A model generated the notes under the pieces. The model ran no database searches. It was given only the letters and a program-made list of their open reading frames with translations, and was not told the origin of the DNA. A program made the translations under genes and the position numbers. Of a stretch of DNA of 64,000 nt, positions 56,284 to 64,000 are shown piece by piece; positions within the stretch are counted from its first letter, which is position 1; every line of letters begins with the position of its first letter. This DNA comes from DATLLN01 sp963809205 (GTDB taxonomy: Bacteria > Actinomycetota > Thermoleophilia > Gaiellales > JAICJC01): assembly GCA_963809205.1 (NCBI GenBank), contig CAWEIS010000003.1:310001-374000 (forward strand). Reading direction: 5' to 3'.

Positions 56284-57316
56284 CGCGACCACGCCGCGGG
56301 AGATCGAGCTGATCCGGGTGTCCGGCAGCCACCGCGACGCCGGCCGCCAGATCGGCGCCGCGACGGCGGAGTCGGTCGCCCAGCGGGCCGAGCGGATCGA
56401 CGCGCGGGTGGTGCAGGCGGCCGAGCCGTTCCGGCAGGCGACGCTGGAGACGTGGCCGTGGATCGTCGACGAGCTGGACGGCGTCGCCGAGGGCGCCGAT
56501 GCGCACCCGCTGGCCGTGTTCGCGTCGTCGGTGGAGGAGATCGCCGACCTGTACGGCGACGCCGGCGCGCCCGAGGGGCGCTGCTCCGACATGGTGGCCT
56601 GCTCGGCGGCGAGCGCCGACGGGCACCTGTGGGTGGCGCACACCAACGACCTGCCGCCGGAGCTGGAGGACGAGCTGATCGCGATCGAACGCTGCGTCGA
56701 CGGCGAGCCGGCGATCTTCACGATCGGCATCGGGCCGTGGCTGTCGGTCGGCTTCAACGACGCCGGGCTGAGCCTGACCGGCAACGAGCTGACGCCGAAC
56801 GACAACCGCGTGGGAATCCCGCGGCTGCTGCAGGTGCGTGAGATCCTGCGCCGCCGGACGCTCGACTCGGCCGTCGAGGCCGCGCTGCATCCGCGCCGCG
56901 CATCGTCGTACAACAACGTGCTCGCCCATCGCGACGGCGGCGTCGTCAGCGTCGAGGGCTCAGCCACCGACGCGGAGCTGATCGAGCCGTCGGCCGCGGG
57001 CACGCTGGCCCACACGAACCACTACGTCAGCGAGCGGATGCGCCGCTACGAGGGCGACCTCCCCTATGCAGCCCGCTCCGATGTCCGGTATCGTGCCGCG
57101 CTCCGGTGGCTGGCCTCGGGCGCGATCACTGCCAAGCATCTGCGGTCGGCCCTCTCGGATCACGAGGGCGCGCCGGACTCGATCTGCCGCCACCCCGAAG
57201 ATGGAGCGCAGTCCAAAACCATCTTCTGGTGCATCGCCGACGTCACAGAGGGAAAGCTGATGTACGGACGCGGAAATCCCTGCAACTCGACCGAGCAGAC
57301 GCATGCGTATGCCTGA
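56273..57316 (+). CDS. C45-family Ntn acyltransferase/peptidase
   Basis: 347 aa, ATG overlapping the kdd stop. It resembles the acyl-CoA:6-aminopenicillanic acid acyltransferase (C45) family, self-processing Ntn hydrolases. The candidate nucleophile is Cys104 in GRCSDMVACSAA, exposed by autocleavage; SLTGNELTPND and ASSYNNVLAHRDG follow the family pattern. Its neighbours (dipeptide transporter, creatininase, dipeptidase) suggest hydrolysis of N-acyl or amide bonds in imported compounds. Length is normal. Confidence 0.82.
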   Translation: MADSATTPREIELIRVSGSHRDAGRQIGAATAESVAQRAERIDARVVQAAEPFRQATLETWPWIVDELDGVAEGADAHPLAVFASSVEEIADLYGDAGAPEGRCSDMVACSAASADGHLWVAHTNDLPPELEDELIAIERCVDGEPAIFTIGIGPWLSVGFNDAGLSLTGNELTPNDNRVGIPRLLQVREILRRRTLDSAVEAALHPRRASSYNNVLAHRDGGVVSVEGSATDAELIEPSAAGTLAHTNHYVSERMRRYEGDLPYAARSDVRYRAALRWLASGAITAKHLRSALSDHEGAPDSICRHPEDGAQSKTIFWCIADVTEGKLMYGRGNPCNSTEQTHAYA

Positions 57317-58160
57317 CGGCCCGTACCGCTACGCGCAGCTGACCTGGCCCGAGGTCGCGGCGCGCGTCGCGGACGGCCCGGTCTGCGTGATCCCGGTGGC
57401 GACGCTCGAGGACCACGGCTACCACCTGCCGATCGACACGGACGCGGTGATCGCCGAGACGCTGGCCGACCGCGCTGTGGCCCTGCGGGCGGGCTCGGCG
57501 CTGCTGCTGCCGACGGTCACGCACGGCTACACGCCGCACCATATGGACTTCCCGGGGTCGATCACGATCGACTGGAAGCGGTTCGTCGACTACCTGCTGG
57601 ACATCGGCAAGAGCCTGATCCACCATGGCTTCCGGCGCTTCCTGTTCGTCAACGGCCACGGCTCCAACGTGCCGCTGGTCGAGATGGCGGCGCGGCTGCT
57701 GATGCTCGAGCGCCGCGACGTCGTGGCGGCCGCGTTCTGGTACCTGTCGACGCCGGAATCCGCCGAGCTGCTGGCCCGCACCCGGGACTCGGCCAGCCCG
57801 GGGGGGATGGCCCACGCATGCGAGCTCGAGACCTCGCTCTACCTGGCGATCCACCCCGAGCTGGTGCAGATGGACAAGGCCGTGCGCGAGATCCCGGACT
57901 GGGGCTCGGACCACGTCTGGATGGACTGGAACGACGGCCCGCTCTCGATCAAGGGCCAGTGGAGCGGGTGGACGGAGTCCGGCGTGATCGGCGACGCCAC
58001 CGTCGCCACCGCCGAGAAGGGCAGGATCTGGCTCGAGCAGGCCGTGTCAGAGATCTGCGAGCACATCGACGAAGTCGCCCGCCGCACCCCGCGGCCGGGC
58101 CGAGACCATCATGACGACAGCGCACAGGTCGCGCTGCGACAGAGGGAGGGACAGACGTGA
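57303..58160 (+). CDS. Creatininase-family amidohydrolase
   Basis: 285 aa. Metal-binding residues of creatininases are visible in LEDHGYHLPIDTDA (Glu36, His38, Asp45 region), FVNGHGSNVP near residue 117 and the Glu of HACELETSLY. The family hydrolyses cyclic amides such as creatinine, but also other lactams and amides. The start overlaps the acyltransferase by 14 bp and the stop overlaps the binding-protein start. A basic/His tail (GRDHHDD) ends the protein. Confidence 0.9.
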   Translation: MRMPDGPYRYAQLTWPEVAARVADGPVCVIPVATLEDHGYHLPIDTDAVIAETLADRAVALRAGSALLLPTVTHGYTPHHMDFPGSITIDWKRFVDYLLDIGKSLIHHGFRRFLFVNGHGSNVPLVEMAARLLMLERRDVVAAAFWYLSTPESAELLARTRDSASPGGMAHACELETSLYLAIHPELVQMDKAVREIPDWGSDHVWMDWNDGPLSIKGQWSGWTESGVIGDATVATAEKGRIWLEQAVSEICEHIDEVARRTPRPGRDHHDDSAQVALRQREGQT

Positions 58161-59899
58161 GAGGACGAAGGCTCCTGGGCCTGGTCGCCACAGCGGCCGT
58201 GCTCGTCGTGGCCGCCGGCTGCGGCGGCGGGTCGTCAAGCTCCGGCAGCGGCGGCGAAAGCGGAAGCGGCCCCCACAAGGGCGGCATCCTGACCATCGGC
58301 ACGACCAACTACATCGACTCGCTCAATCCCTTCCACTACATCGAGTCGCAGTCGACCAACGCCATGATCATGATCTATCCCCAGCTGGTGCAGTACGCGC
58401 AGTCGAAGGACGACCCGAACAAGCTCGTGCTCGTCGGCGACTGGGCGGACTCCTGGACGCATTCGGCGGACGGCAAGGACTGGACGTTCAAGCTGAAGCC
58501 GGACACCAAGTGGTCGGATGGCAAACCGATGACGGCTGAGGACGCAGCCTGGACGATCAACACCACCGTCAAGTATGCGAACGGGCCGACCGCGGTTGCC
58601 GCCGCGGGCGTGGCGCACGTCAAGAGCGCCGAGGCGACCGACCCGACCACGCTCGTCATCCACTACGACGGGCCGGTGGGCAACGCGCTGGAGCAGCTGG
58701 AGACGTTCTTCATCCTGCCCGAGCACCAGTGGAAGCCGCTGGTCGGCAGCAATGGCGCCGGGCTGAAGAGCTTCGCGCCGCAGGAGCACCTGGACACCTT
58801 CGTGACCGGCGGCGCGTACACGATCCAGAGCTTCGAGAAGAAGGGCAAGGTCGTGTTCCGGCCGAACCCGAACTACTACGGCACCCCGTCGAACGCCGAC
58901 GCCGTCGTGCTCCAGTTCTACACGAACGCGGACGCGATGATCGCCGACCTCGAGCAGGGCACGCTGCAGTGGGTCGACCAGGTGCCGTTCGAGGCGATCA
59001 ACGACGTCAAGAAGCAGGCGAACCTGAAGCTGAACATCGTGCCGGGCGCCGAGACCACGAACATCACGTGGAACTCGAACCCGTATAAGACCAAGAACCG
59101 CGAGCTGCTCGACCCGAAGGTCAAGCAGGCGCTGTCCGAGTGCGTCGACCGGCAGAAGATCATCGACGTCGTGTTCTCGGGCTACGCCACGACCGTGGAG
59201 AGCATCGTCGGGCACATCTCGGGTGACATGGAGAACCCCGACCTGGGCCCGACCAAGTACGACTGCGATGCGGCCAACCAGACGCTCGACCAGCTGGGCT
59301 ACAAGAAGGGCTCCGACGGCATCCGGGTCGCCCCGGCGACCACCGGCCAGTATGCCCAGTCGGCGCACCCGATGAAGTACGAGATCCTCCAGCCGACCAG
59401 CCTCGACTTCAACGGCGAGCGCGCGTTCGACGTCGTCAAGGAAGGGTTCGCGAAGCTCGGCGTCGATGTCACCCTGAACGTCGCCGGCGACGCGACGGCT
59501 GCGTACGCGGTGGAGACGGGCGACACCTGCGACGGCACGAAGAACCCGCCGGTCGGCTACGACGGCTTCGACATCGCCATGTGGGACTGGATCGGCTACG
59601 TCGATCCGGACTTCATGCTGTCGGTCGTGACCCGCGACCAGTGGTGCTCGTGGAGCGACACCGGCTGGATCAACGCGGACTACGACAAGCTGTACAACAA
59701 GCAGGGCGTGACGGTCGATCGCGACCAGCGTAAGCAGATCGCCTACCAGATGCAGCAGATGGTCTACGACGAGTTCGTGTATACCCAGCTGGTCAACGAG
59801 GAGTACGTCGATGCGAACGCCAAGACGTGGACGAACTTCAAGACCATTCTGAACGCGTACTCGAAGGAGTACTACACCTCGCCCTACAAGGTCAGCTGA
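58157..59899 (+). CDS. dppA: Peptide-type ABC transporter substrate-binding lipoprotein (SBP_bac_5)
   Basis: 580 aa. Lipobox VVAAGC with Cys22, then the Gly/Ser linker and a class C binding fold (DppA/OppA type). Signature segments are WADSWTHSADGKDWTFKLKP near residues 96-115 and SDGKPMTAEDAAWTI near 119-133. It binds peptides, nickel-chelates or similar solutes for the DppBCDF system encoded next. GTG start overlaps the creatininase stop. Symbol by family and position; ligand unproven. Confidence 0.9.
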   Translation: MRGRRLLGLVATAAVLVVAAGCGGGSSSSGSGGESGSGPHKGGILTIGTTNYIDSLNPFHYIESQSTNAMIMIYPQLVQYAQSKDDPNKLVLVGDWADSWTHSADGKDWTFKLKPDTKWSDGKPMTAEDAAWTINTTVKYANGPTAVAAAGVAHVKSAEATDPTTLVIHYDGPVGNALEQLETFFILPEHQWKPLVGSNGAGLKSFAPQEHLDTFVTGGAYTIQSFEKKGKVVFRPNPNYYGTPSNADAVVLQFYTNADAMIADLEQGTLQWVDQVPFEAINDVKKQANLKLNIVPGAETTNITWNSNPYKTKNRELLDPKVKQALSECVDRQKIIDVVFSGYATTVESIVGHISGDMENPDLGPTKYDCDAANQTLDQLGYKKGSDGIRVAPATTGQYAQSAHPMKYEILQPTSLDFNGERAFDVVKEGFAKLGVDVTLNVAGDATAAYAVETGDTCDGTKNPPVGYDGFDIAMWDWIGYVDPDFMLSVVTRDQWCSWSDTGWINADYDKLYNKQGVTVDRDQRKQIAYQMQQMVYDEFVYTQLVNEEYVDANAKTWTNFKTILNAYSKEYYTSPYKVS

Positions 59900-59929
59900 C
59901 GTGAACCGGACGGGTGCGGAGGTGGAGGA

Positions 59930-60901
59930 GTGAGATCCGACTACGTGATCAAGCGCGTGCTGTTCGCGCTCGTCACCGTCTGGGTCGCCATCACGCTGAA
60001 TTTCCTCCTCTTCCGCACCCTGCCCGGCAACGCCGTGTCGGCGCTCCGCTGCCGCGCGTGCACGGAGCAGTTCAAGAAGGCACAGATCAAGGAGCTCGGC
60101 CTCGACGAGAGCAAGTGGACGCAGTACAAGCTCTACATCGAGGACCTCGCCCACGGCAACCTCGGCAACTCGCTGACCACCGAGGGCCCCGTGTGGGACG
60201 AGATCAAGCCGGCGCTCAAGAACACGCTGCCGATGATCATGCTGGGCACCGGGTTCTCGATCATCTTCGGCATCCTCGCGGGGGTGATCGCCTCCTGGAG
60301 GAGGGGCACGTGGGTCGACCGAGGGAACATGTGGGTCAGCCTCGCCTTCTACTCAATGCCGCCCCAGTGGCTGGGGCTGATGCTGATCTTCTTCGTCGCG
60401 ACCGCTGTCGGGTTACCCCAGTCGGGCCTCGCGTCGCCCGATCTCGGCGTGCTGTCGTCGCCGACGTTCGCCGAGTACTGGTCGGACCGGCTTCAACACA
60501 TGATCCTGCCGGCGCTGACGCTCGGCCTGGTGCTGTACGGGGACTACACGCTGATCGTGCGCTCGGCGATGCTCGAGACGCTGGGCGAGGACTACGTGCT
60601 GACCGCGCGCGCCAAGGGCCTCAGCAACTGGCGGATCGTCTGGAAGCACGGCCTGCGAAACGCGCTGCTGCCGATCGTGACGCTGGTCGCACTGTCGCTG
60701 GGCTTCATCATCGGCGGCACGTTCACGATCGAGTACGTCTTCTCGTACCCGGGCGTAGGCTACGAGACGGTGCAGGCGATCGACCGACGTGACTACCCGG
60801 TGCTGCAGGGCATCTTCCTACTGCTGACGATGTCGGTGATCCTGTTCAATCTGATCGCCGACCTGTTGTACTTCAAGCTCGATCCGCGGGTGACCTCGTG
60901 A
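59930..60901 (+). CDS. dppB: Dipeptide-type ABC permease, DppB
   Basis: 323 aa, six membrane segments. The N terminus KRVLFALVTVWVAITLNFLLFR and the EAA loop TARAKGLSNWRIVWKHGLRNAL near residues 225-246 (split here for the conserved A..KG and R..A positions) are typical of DppB. It includes a cytoplasmic/extracytoplasmic insertion with Cys in SALRCRACTEQF. GTG 59930 follows the sequence GGAGGTGGAGGA. The stop overlaps dppC. Confidence 0.94.
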   Translation: MRSDYVIKRVLFALVTVWVAITLNFLLFRTLPGNAVSALRCRACTEQFKKAQIKELGLDESKWTQYKLYIEDLAHGNLGNSLTTEGPVWDEIKPALKNTLPMIMLGTGFSIIFGILAGVIASWRRGTWVDRGNMWVSLAFYSMPPQWLGLMLIFFVATAVGLPQSGLASPDLGVLSSPTFAEYWSDRLQHMILPALTLGLVLYGDYTLIVRSAMLETLGEDYVLTARAKGLSNWRIVWKHGLRNALLPIVTLVALSLGFIIGGTFTIEYVFSYPGVGYETVQAIDRRDYPVLQGIFLLLTMSVILFNLIADLLYFKLDPRVTS

Positions 60902-61881
60902 GCCTCGACCAGCCGCTGCAGTCGGCCGAGGGGCTCGAGCTCGGCACCACCCCTGAGGACGCCGCCGGCCTCGGCACCGGCCGGCGCCCGAGCTTCATCC
61001 GCCAGGCCGTGATCACGCAGCCGCAGGCGATCGTCGGCCTGCTCATCCTCGGCTTCTTCGTGCTGGTCGCCCTGGTCGGGCCGGCGCTGCTCAGCCAGGA
61101 TCCGAAGACGAAGGTCGGTCCCGTGTTCGGCCATCCCAGCGCCGAGTGGCCGCTGGGCCTCGACGGCGGCGGCGCGAACATGATCCCGCTGCTGATCGCC
61201 GGCGCCCGCGTCTCGCTCGAGGTCGGGTTCCTGGCTGCGCTGGTGGCGATGTTCATCGGCGGATCGGTGGGGCTGGCGTCCGGGTTCTTCGGCGGCCGCA
61301 TCGACACCGTCCTCATGCGGTTCACCGACTACATCCTGGTCATCCCGGACATCCCGCTGATGGTGATGGCGGCCGCGCTGTTCGGCCGCTCGCTGAGGAA
61401 CATCATCATCATCATCGGACTCATCTACTGGACGAGCACGGCGCGGCTGATCCGCGCCCAGGTGCTGAGCGTGCGCGAGCGCGTGTATGTGAAGCGGTCG
61501 CGGTCGCTGGGGGCCGGCAACAACCGGCTGATCTTCAAGCACATCCTGCCGCAGGTGGCGCCGCTGTTGATCGCCAACATGGTGCTGATGGTGGCGCTCG
61601 CGATCTTCGCCGAGACCTTCATCGCGTTCCTCGGCCTGGGCGATCCCAGCGCCATCTCGTGGGGCAAGCTGATCGAGAACGCCTTCACCGACCACGCGGT
61701 GCTGAACGACGCCTGGTGGGCGATCCTCTGGCCCGGCGTCTGCGTCACCCTGGTGATCCTCGCCTGCACGATGGTCGGACAGTCGATGGAGGACGCCCTG
61801 AATCCGCGGCTGCGGGTCGGCCACCTGTCCGTCAACCGGTTCCGCGTCCGCGTCCTGCCCCGGAAGCCACCCAGGCCGTGA
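60898..61881 (+). CDS. dppC: Dipeptide-type ABC permease, DppC
   Basis: 327 aa, six membrane segments with an N-terminal cytoplasmic extension (about 35 residues). The extracytoplasmic HPSAEWPLGLDGGGANM segment, with the usual HxLGTD-like loop, and the EAA loop KRSRSLGAGNNRLIFKHILP identify DppC. GTG 60898 overlaps dppB and the stop overlaps dppD. Confidence 0.94.
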   Translation: MSLDQPLQSAEGLELGTTPEDAAGLGTGRRPSFIRQAVITQPQAIVGLLILGFFVLVALVGPALLSQDPKTKVGPVFGHPSAEWPLGLDGGGANMIPLLIAGARVSLEVGFLAALVAMFIGGSVGLASGFFGGRIDTVLMRFTDYILVIPDIPLMVMAAALFGRSLRNIIIIIGLIYWTSTARLIRAQVLSVRERVYVKRSRSLGAGNNRLIFKHILPQVAPLLIANMVLMVALAIFAETFIAFLGLGDPSAISWGKLIENAFTDHAVLNDAWWAILWPGVCVTLVILACTMVGQSMEDALNPRLRVGHLSVNRFRVRVLPRKPPRP

Positions 61882-62867
61882 GCGTCGCAAAGCAGCCGAT
61901 CCTGCGGGTCGAGGACCTGCACATCTGGTTCGACCTGGCCGGCGGCGGCGAGCTGCACGCCGTGCAGGGCGTCACGTTCGAGCTGAAGCCCGGGGAGCGG
62001 ATGGGCCTGGTGGGCGAGTCGGGCTGCGGCAAGACGACCACCATCCTCGGGATCATGGGACTACTGCCGCCGAGCGCCAGCATCGCCGGCCGGATCGAGC
62101 TGGAGGGCGAGGAGATCCTGGCCAAGGGCGAGGAGAGCATCGCGCCGCACCGCTGGAACGACGTCGCCATGGTGTTCCAGGGGGCGATGAACGCGTTCAA
62201 CCCGGTGCAGCGGATCGGGGACCAGATCGCGGAGCCGATGGAGCTGCACGGCACGGCGACCGGCAAGGCGGCGAAGGCCCAGGTGCGGGAGCTGCTGGAA
62301 CTGGTCGGCATCGCCGGATCACGCGCCGACCGGTACCCGCACGAGTTCTCGGGCGGCATGCGCCAGCGCGCCGCCATCGCCCTGGCGCTGGCGTGCCACC
62401 CCAAGGTGCTGCTCGCGGACGAGCCGACCACCGCGCTGGACGTGATGGTGCAGGCCCAGATCCTCGAGCTGCTGCTGAGGCTCACCCGCGACCTGGGTCT
62501 CTCGCTGATCCTGGTCACACACGACCTGCCGGTGGTCGCCCAGCTGTGCGACCGGGCAGCGGTGATGTACGCCGGCGAGATCGTCGAGATGGGCGACACG
62601 CAGACGCTCTATCACGACCCGCGCCACCCGTACACGCGGATGCTGTTCGCCGCGACGCCCGACCTGCTGGGCGACGACGACGTGCTGTCGATCCCGGGCG
62701 CGCCCCCGCGCCTCGACCACGAGATTGTCGGCTGCCCGTTCCAGCCCCGCTGCGACTCGGCCTTCGAGCCCTGCCCGACGGTGCATCCGCGGAGGATCGA
62801 GCTGGGCGCCGGGCGTGAGGCGATGTGCCACCTGAACGACCCGACCGCGACCGAGGCGGTGTCGTGA
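61878..62867 (+). CDS. dppD: Dipeptide-type ABC ATPase, DppD
   Basis: 329 aa. Walker A GESGCGKTTTILGIMG near residue 45, signature FSGGMRQRAAIALAL near 158, Walker B KVLLADEPTTALD near 176, and the C-terminal oligopeptide ATPase extension with Cys residues CPFQPRCDSAFEPCP that ligate an iron-sulfur cluster in characterised members. GTG 61878 overlaps dppC by 4 bp. Confidence 0.95.
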   Translation: MSVAKQPILRVEDLHIWFDLAGGGELHAVQGVTFELKPGERMGLVGESGCGKTTTILGIMGLLPPSASIAGRIELEGEEILAKGEESIAPHRWNDVAMVFQGAMNAFNPVQRIGDQIAEPMELHGTATGKAAKAQVRELLELVGIAGSRADRYPHEFSGGMRQRAAIALALACHPKVLLADEPTTALDVMVQAQILELLLRLTRDLGLSLILVTHDLPVVAQLCDRAAVMYAGEIVEMGDTQTLYHDPRHPYTRMLFAATPDLLGDDDVLSIPGAPPRLDHEIVGCPFQPRCDSAFEPCPTVHPRRIELGAGREAMCHLNDPTATEAVS

Positions 62868-63865
62868 GCACGGCGGAGACGCTGCTCGAGGTCGAGGATC
62901 TGGTCACGCGCTACCCGGTGCCGCGCGGGTTCGTCGGCGCCATCCGCCGCGAGCCAAAGCTGCAGGTGCACGCGGTCGAGGGGGTGACGTTCAACGTCGC
63001 GCCGGGCGAGATGCTGGCGTTGGTCGGCGAGTCCGGCTGCGGCAAGACGACCACCGCGCAGAGCGTGGTGCGGATGGTCGAGAACGACAGCGGATCGATC
63101 CGCTTCCGTGGCCAGGAGCTCTCGGGTCTGGGGCCGAGCGACATGCGGCCGCTGCGCAAGGACATCCAGATGATCTACCAGGATCCGTACGAGTCGCTCG
63201 ACCCGCGGTTCTCGGTGCGCGACACGATCGAGGAGCCGCTGCTGATCCACGGCGTCAAGACGTCGGGCGAGGACCGCGAGGCGAAGGTGCGCGAGGCCAT
63301 GGAGCGCGCCGGCCTGACGCCGCCCGACCTGTACATCGAGCGCTATCCGCACGAGCTGTCCGGCGGCCAGCGGCAGCGCGTCGCGATCGCCGCCAGCCTG
63401 GTGCTCGATCCCAAGCTGCTGGTCGCCGACGAGCCGGTGTCGATGCTCGACGTCTCCGTCCGAGCCGGCATCCTGCGGCTGCTCGACGGCCTGCGCGCCG
63501 ACGGGATGGGCATCCTGATGATCACCCACGATCTGTCGACGGCGGCACATTTCGCGGACCGCATCTGCGTCATGTACCTGGGGCGGATCGTCGAGGAGGG
63601 GCCGGCCAAGGAGGTCGTGCGGAATCCGCAGCACCCGTACACCAAGGCGCTGATCTCGGTGGTACCGAAGCGCGATCCGCGTCAGCAGACCGAGCCGCAG
63701 ATCCTCCAGGGGGAGACGCCCAACCCGGTGCACGTGCCGGTCGGTTGCCGATTCCACCCGCGGTGCCCGATCGCCGAGGAACGATGCAAGCAGGTCGATC
63801 CCGAGCTGCACCGCGCCGAGGGGTCGAACACGGACGACCACCGCGCCGCCTGCATCATGGTTTGA
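62864..63865 (+). CDS. dppF: Dipeptide-type ABC ATPase, DppF
   Basis: 333 aa. Walker A GESGCGKTTTAQSV near residue 58, signature LSGGQRQRVAIAASL near 166, Walker B KLLVADEPVSMLD near 184, and the C-terminal extension CRFHPRCPIAEERCKQ with the Cys cluster. It partners DppD. GTG 62864 overlaps dppD, and the stop overlaps the dipeptidase start (TTGA). Confidence 0.95.
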   Translation: MSTAETLLEVEDLVTRYPVPRGFVGAIRREPKLQVHAVEGVTFNVAPGEMLALVGESGCGKTTTAQSVVRMVENDSGSIRFRGQELSGLGPSDMRPLRKDIQMIYQDPYESLDPRFSVRDTIEEPLLIHGVKTSGEDREAKVREAMERAGLTPPDLYIERYPHELSGGQRQRVAIAASLVLDPKLLVADEPVSMLDVSVRAGILRLLDGLRADGMGILMITHDLSTAAHFADRICVMYLGRIVEEGPAKEVVRNPQHPYTKALISVVPKRDPRQQTEPQILQGETPNPVHVPVGCRFHPRCPIAEERCKQVDPELHRAEGSNTDDHRAACIMV

Positions 63866-64000
63866 TCGTCGATCTGCATCTCGACCTGTTGCTCGACCTG
63901 GCCCTCCGCCGCGGCTTGGGCGAGCGGGACGTGTTCCGCCGGCGGTACCGGGAGGTGCTCGGGGCCGGGGGCGTCCGCGTGCAGGTGCTGCCCACGTTCG
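63862..64000 (+). CDS. Peptidase M19 (membrane dipeptidase-like), partial at window end
   Basis: 46 residues are visible from TTG 63862, continuing past the window. The start LIVDLHLDLLLDLAL carries the DxHxDLL metal-binding motif of renal-dipeptidase-type M19 enzymes, which cleave dipeptides and in some cases beta-lactams. It overlaps dppF by 4 bp, so it belongs to the same operon and would hydrolyse imported dipeptides. The rest of the protein cannot be checked here. Confidence 0.75.
   Translation, partial: MIVDLHLDLLLDLALRRGLGERDVFRRRYREVLGAGGVRVQVLPTF

Overview
The window is about 64 kb of very GC-rich DNA with tightly packed, frequently overlapping genes, GTG starts and a Rex/H+-pyrophosphatase/LivKHMGF/DppABCDF gene set. 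This fits a high-GC Actinomycetota chromosome; the class Thermoleophilia (Solirubrobacterales/Gaiellales relatives) is my inference from gene content, not a measured placement. There is no rRNA, CRISPR array, phage or transposase gene. Many promoters look leaderless: a TANNNT box ends 6-8 nt before the start codon.

Layout. 0-5.1 kb: rex, a sensor kinase read through into a receiver domain, a HEAT-repeat membrane protein and a processive GT2 glycosyltransferase. 5.1-10 kb: an inverted-repeat (REPIN-like) element, a tiny membrane protein, ybdK-type carboxylate-amine ligase, mtnP and hppA. 10-15.4 kb: two tandem APC permease/UspA fusions around a 52-aa membrane protein, then an MFS exporter. 15.4-19.8 kb: threonine pathway (hom, thrC, thrB) around two TrkA-type K+ regulators. 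19.7-26.1 kb: a HAD-like protein lacking catalytic Asp, a secreted Ig-like repeat protein, a CinA-type protein and a PcrA helicase. 26.1-33.5 kb: NlpC/P60 hydrolase, GNAT, an interrupted secreted protein, a NarL-type two-component pair, uppP, tRNA-Val(GAC) and a CPA2 antiporter. 33.5-39.7 kb: a gene-poor hairpin-rich stretch, LtrA, a second REPIN-like element, a His-rich NlpC/P60 protein, a J-domain protein, an HDAC-like deacetylase and a lipoprotein. 39.8-46.6 kb: livKHMGF plus two envelope proteins. 46.6-53.7 kb: Nudix hydrolase, STAS protein, SSI-like lipoprotein, OmpR-type regulator and kinase, thrS, a GntR regulator and a PASTA-like protein. 53.7-64 kb: a PucR regulator divergent from a catabolic operon (3,5-diaminohexanoate dehydrogenase, C45 acyltransferase, creatininase, dppABCDF, start of an M19 dipeptidase).

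The most interesting signal is a pair of 103-nt, ungapped, about 83 % identical sequences at 46,655 and 48,619. Each starts 7-8 nt after a promoter with a 17-bp spacer, shows compensatory changes in two helices, and precedes the Nudix gene in one case and the response-regulator gene in the other. I do not recognise it as a known riboswitch; it is a candidate undescribed leader RNA.

A caution: at least 16 frameshifts and one in-frame stop interrupt otherwise well-conserved genes, clustered in 0.8-22 kb and 54-56 kb. They hit hom and thrC as well as accessory genes, so most are probably sequencing or assembly indels. Coordinates of interrupted genes are given as the full reconstructed span.
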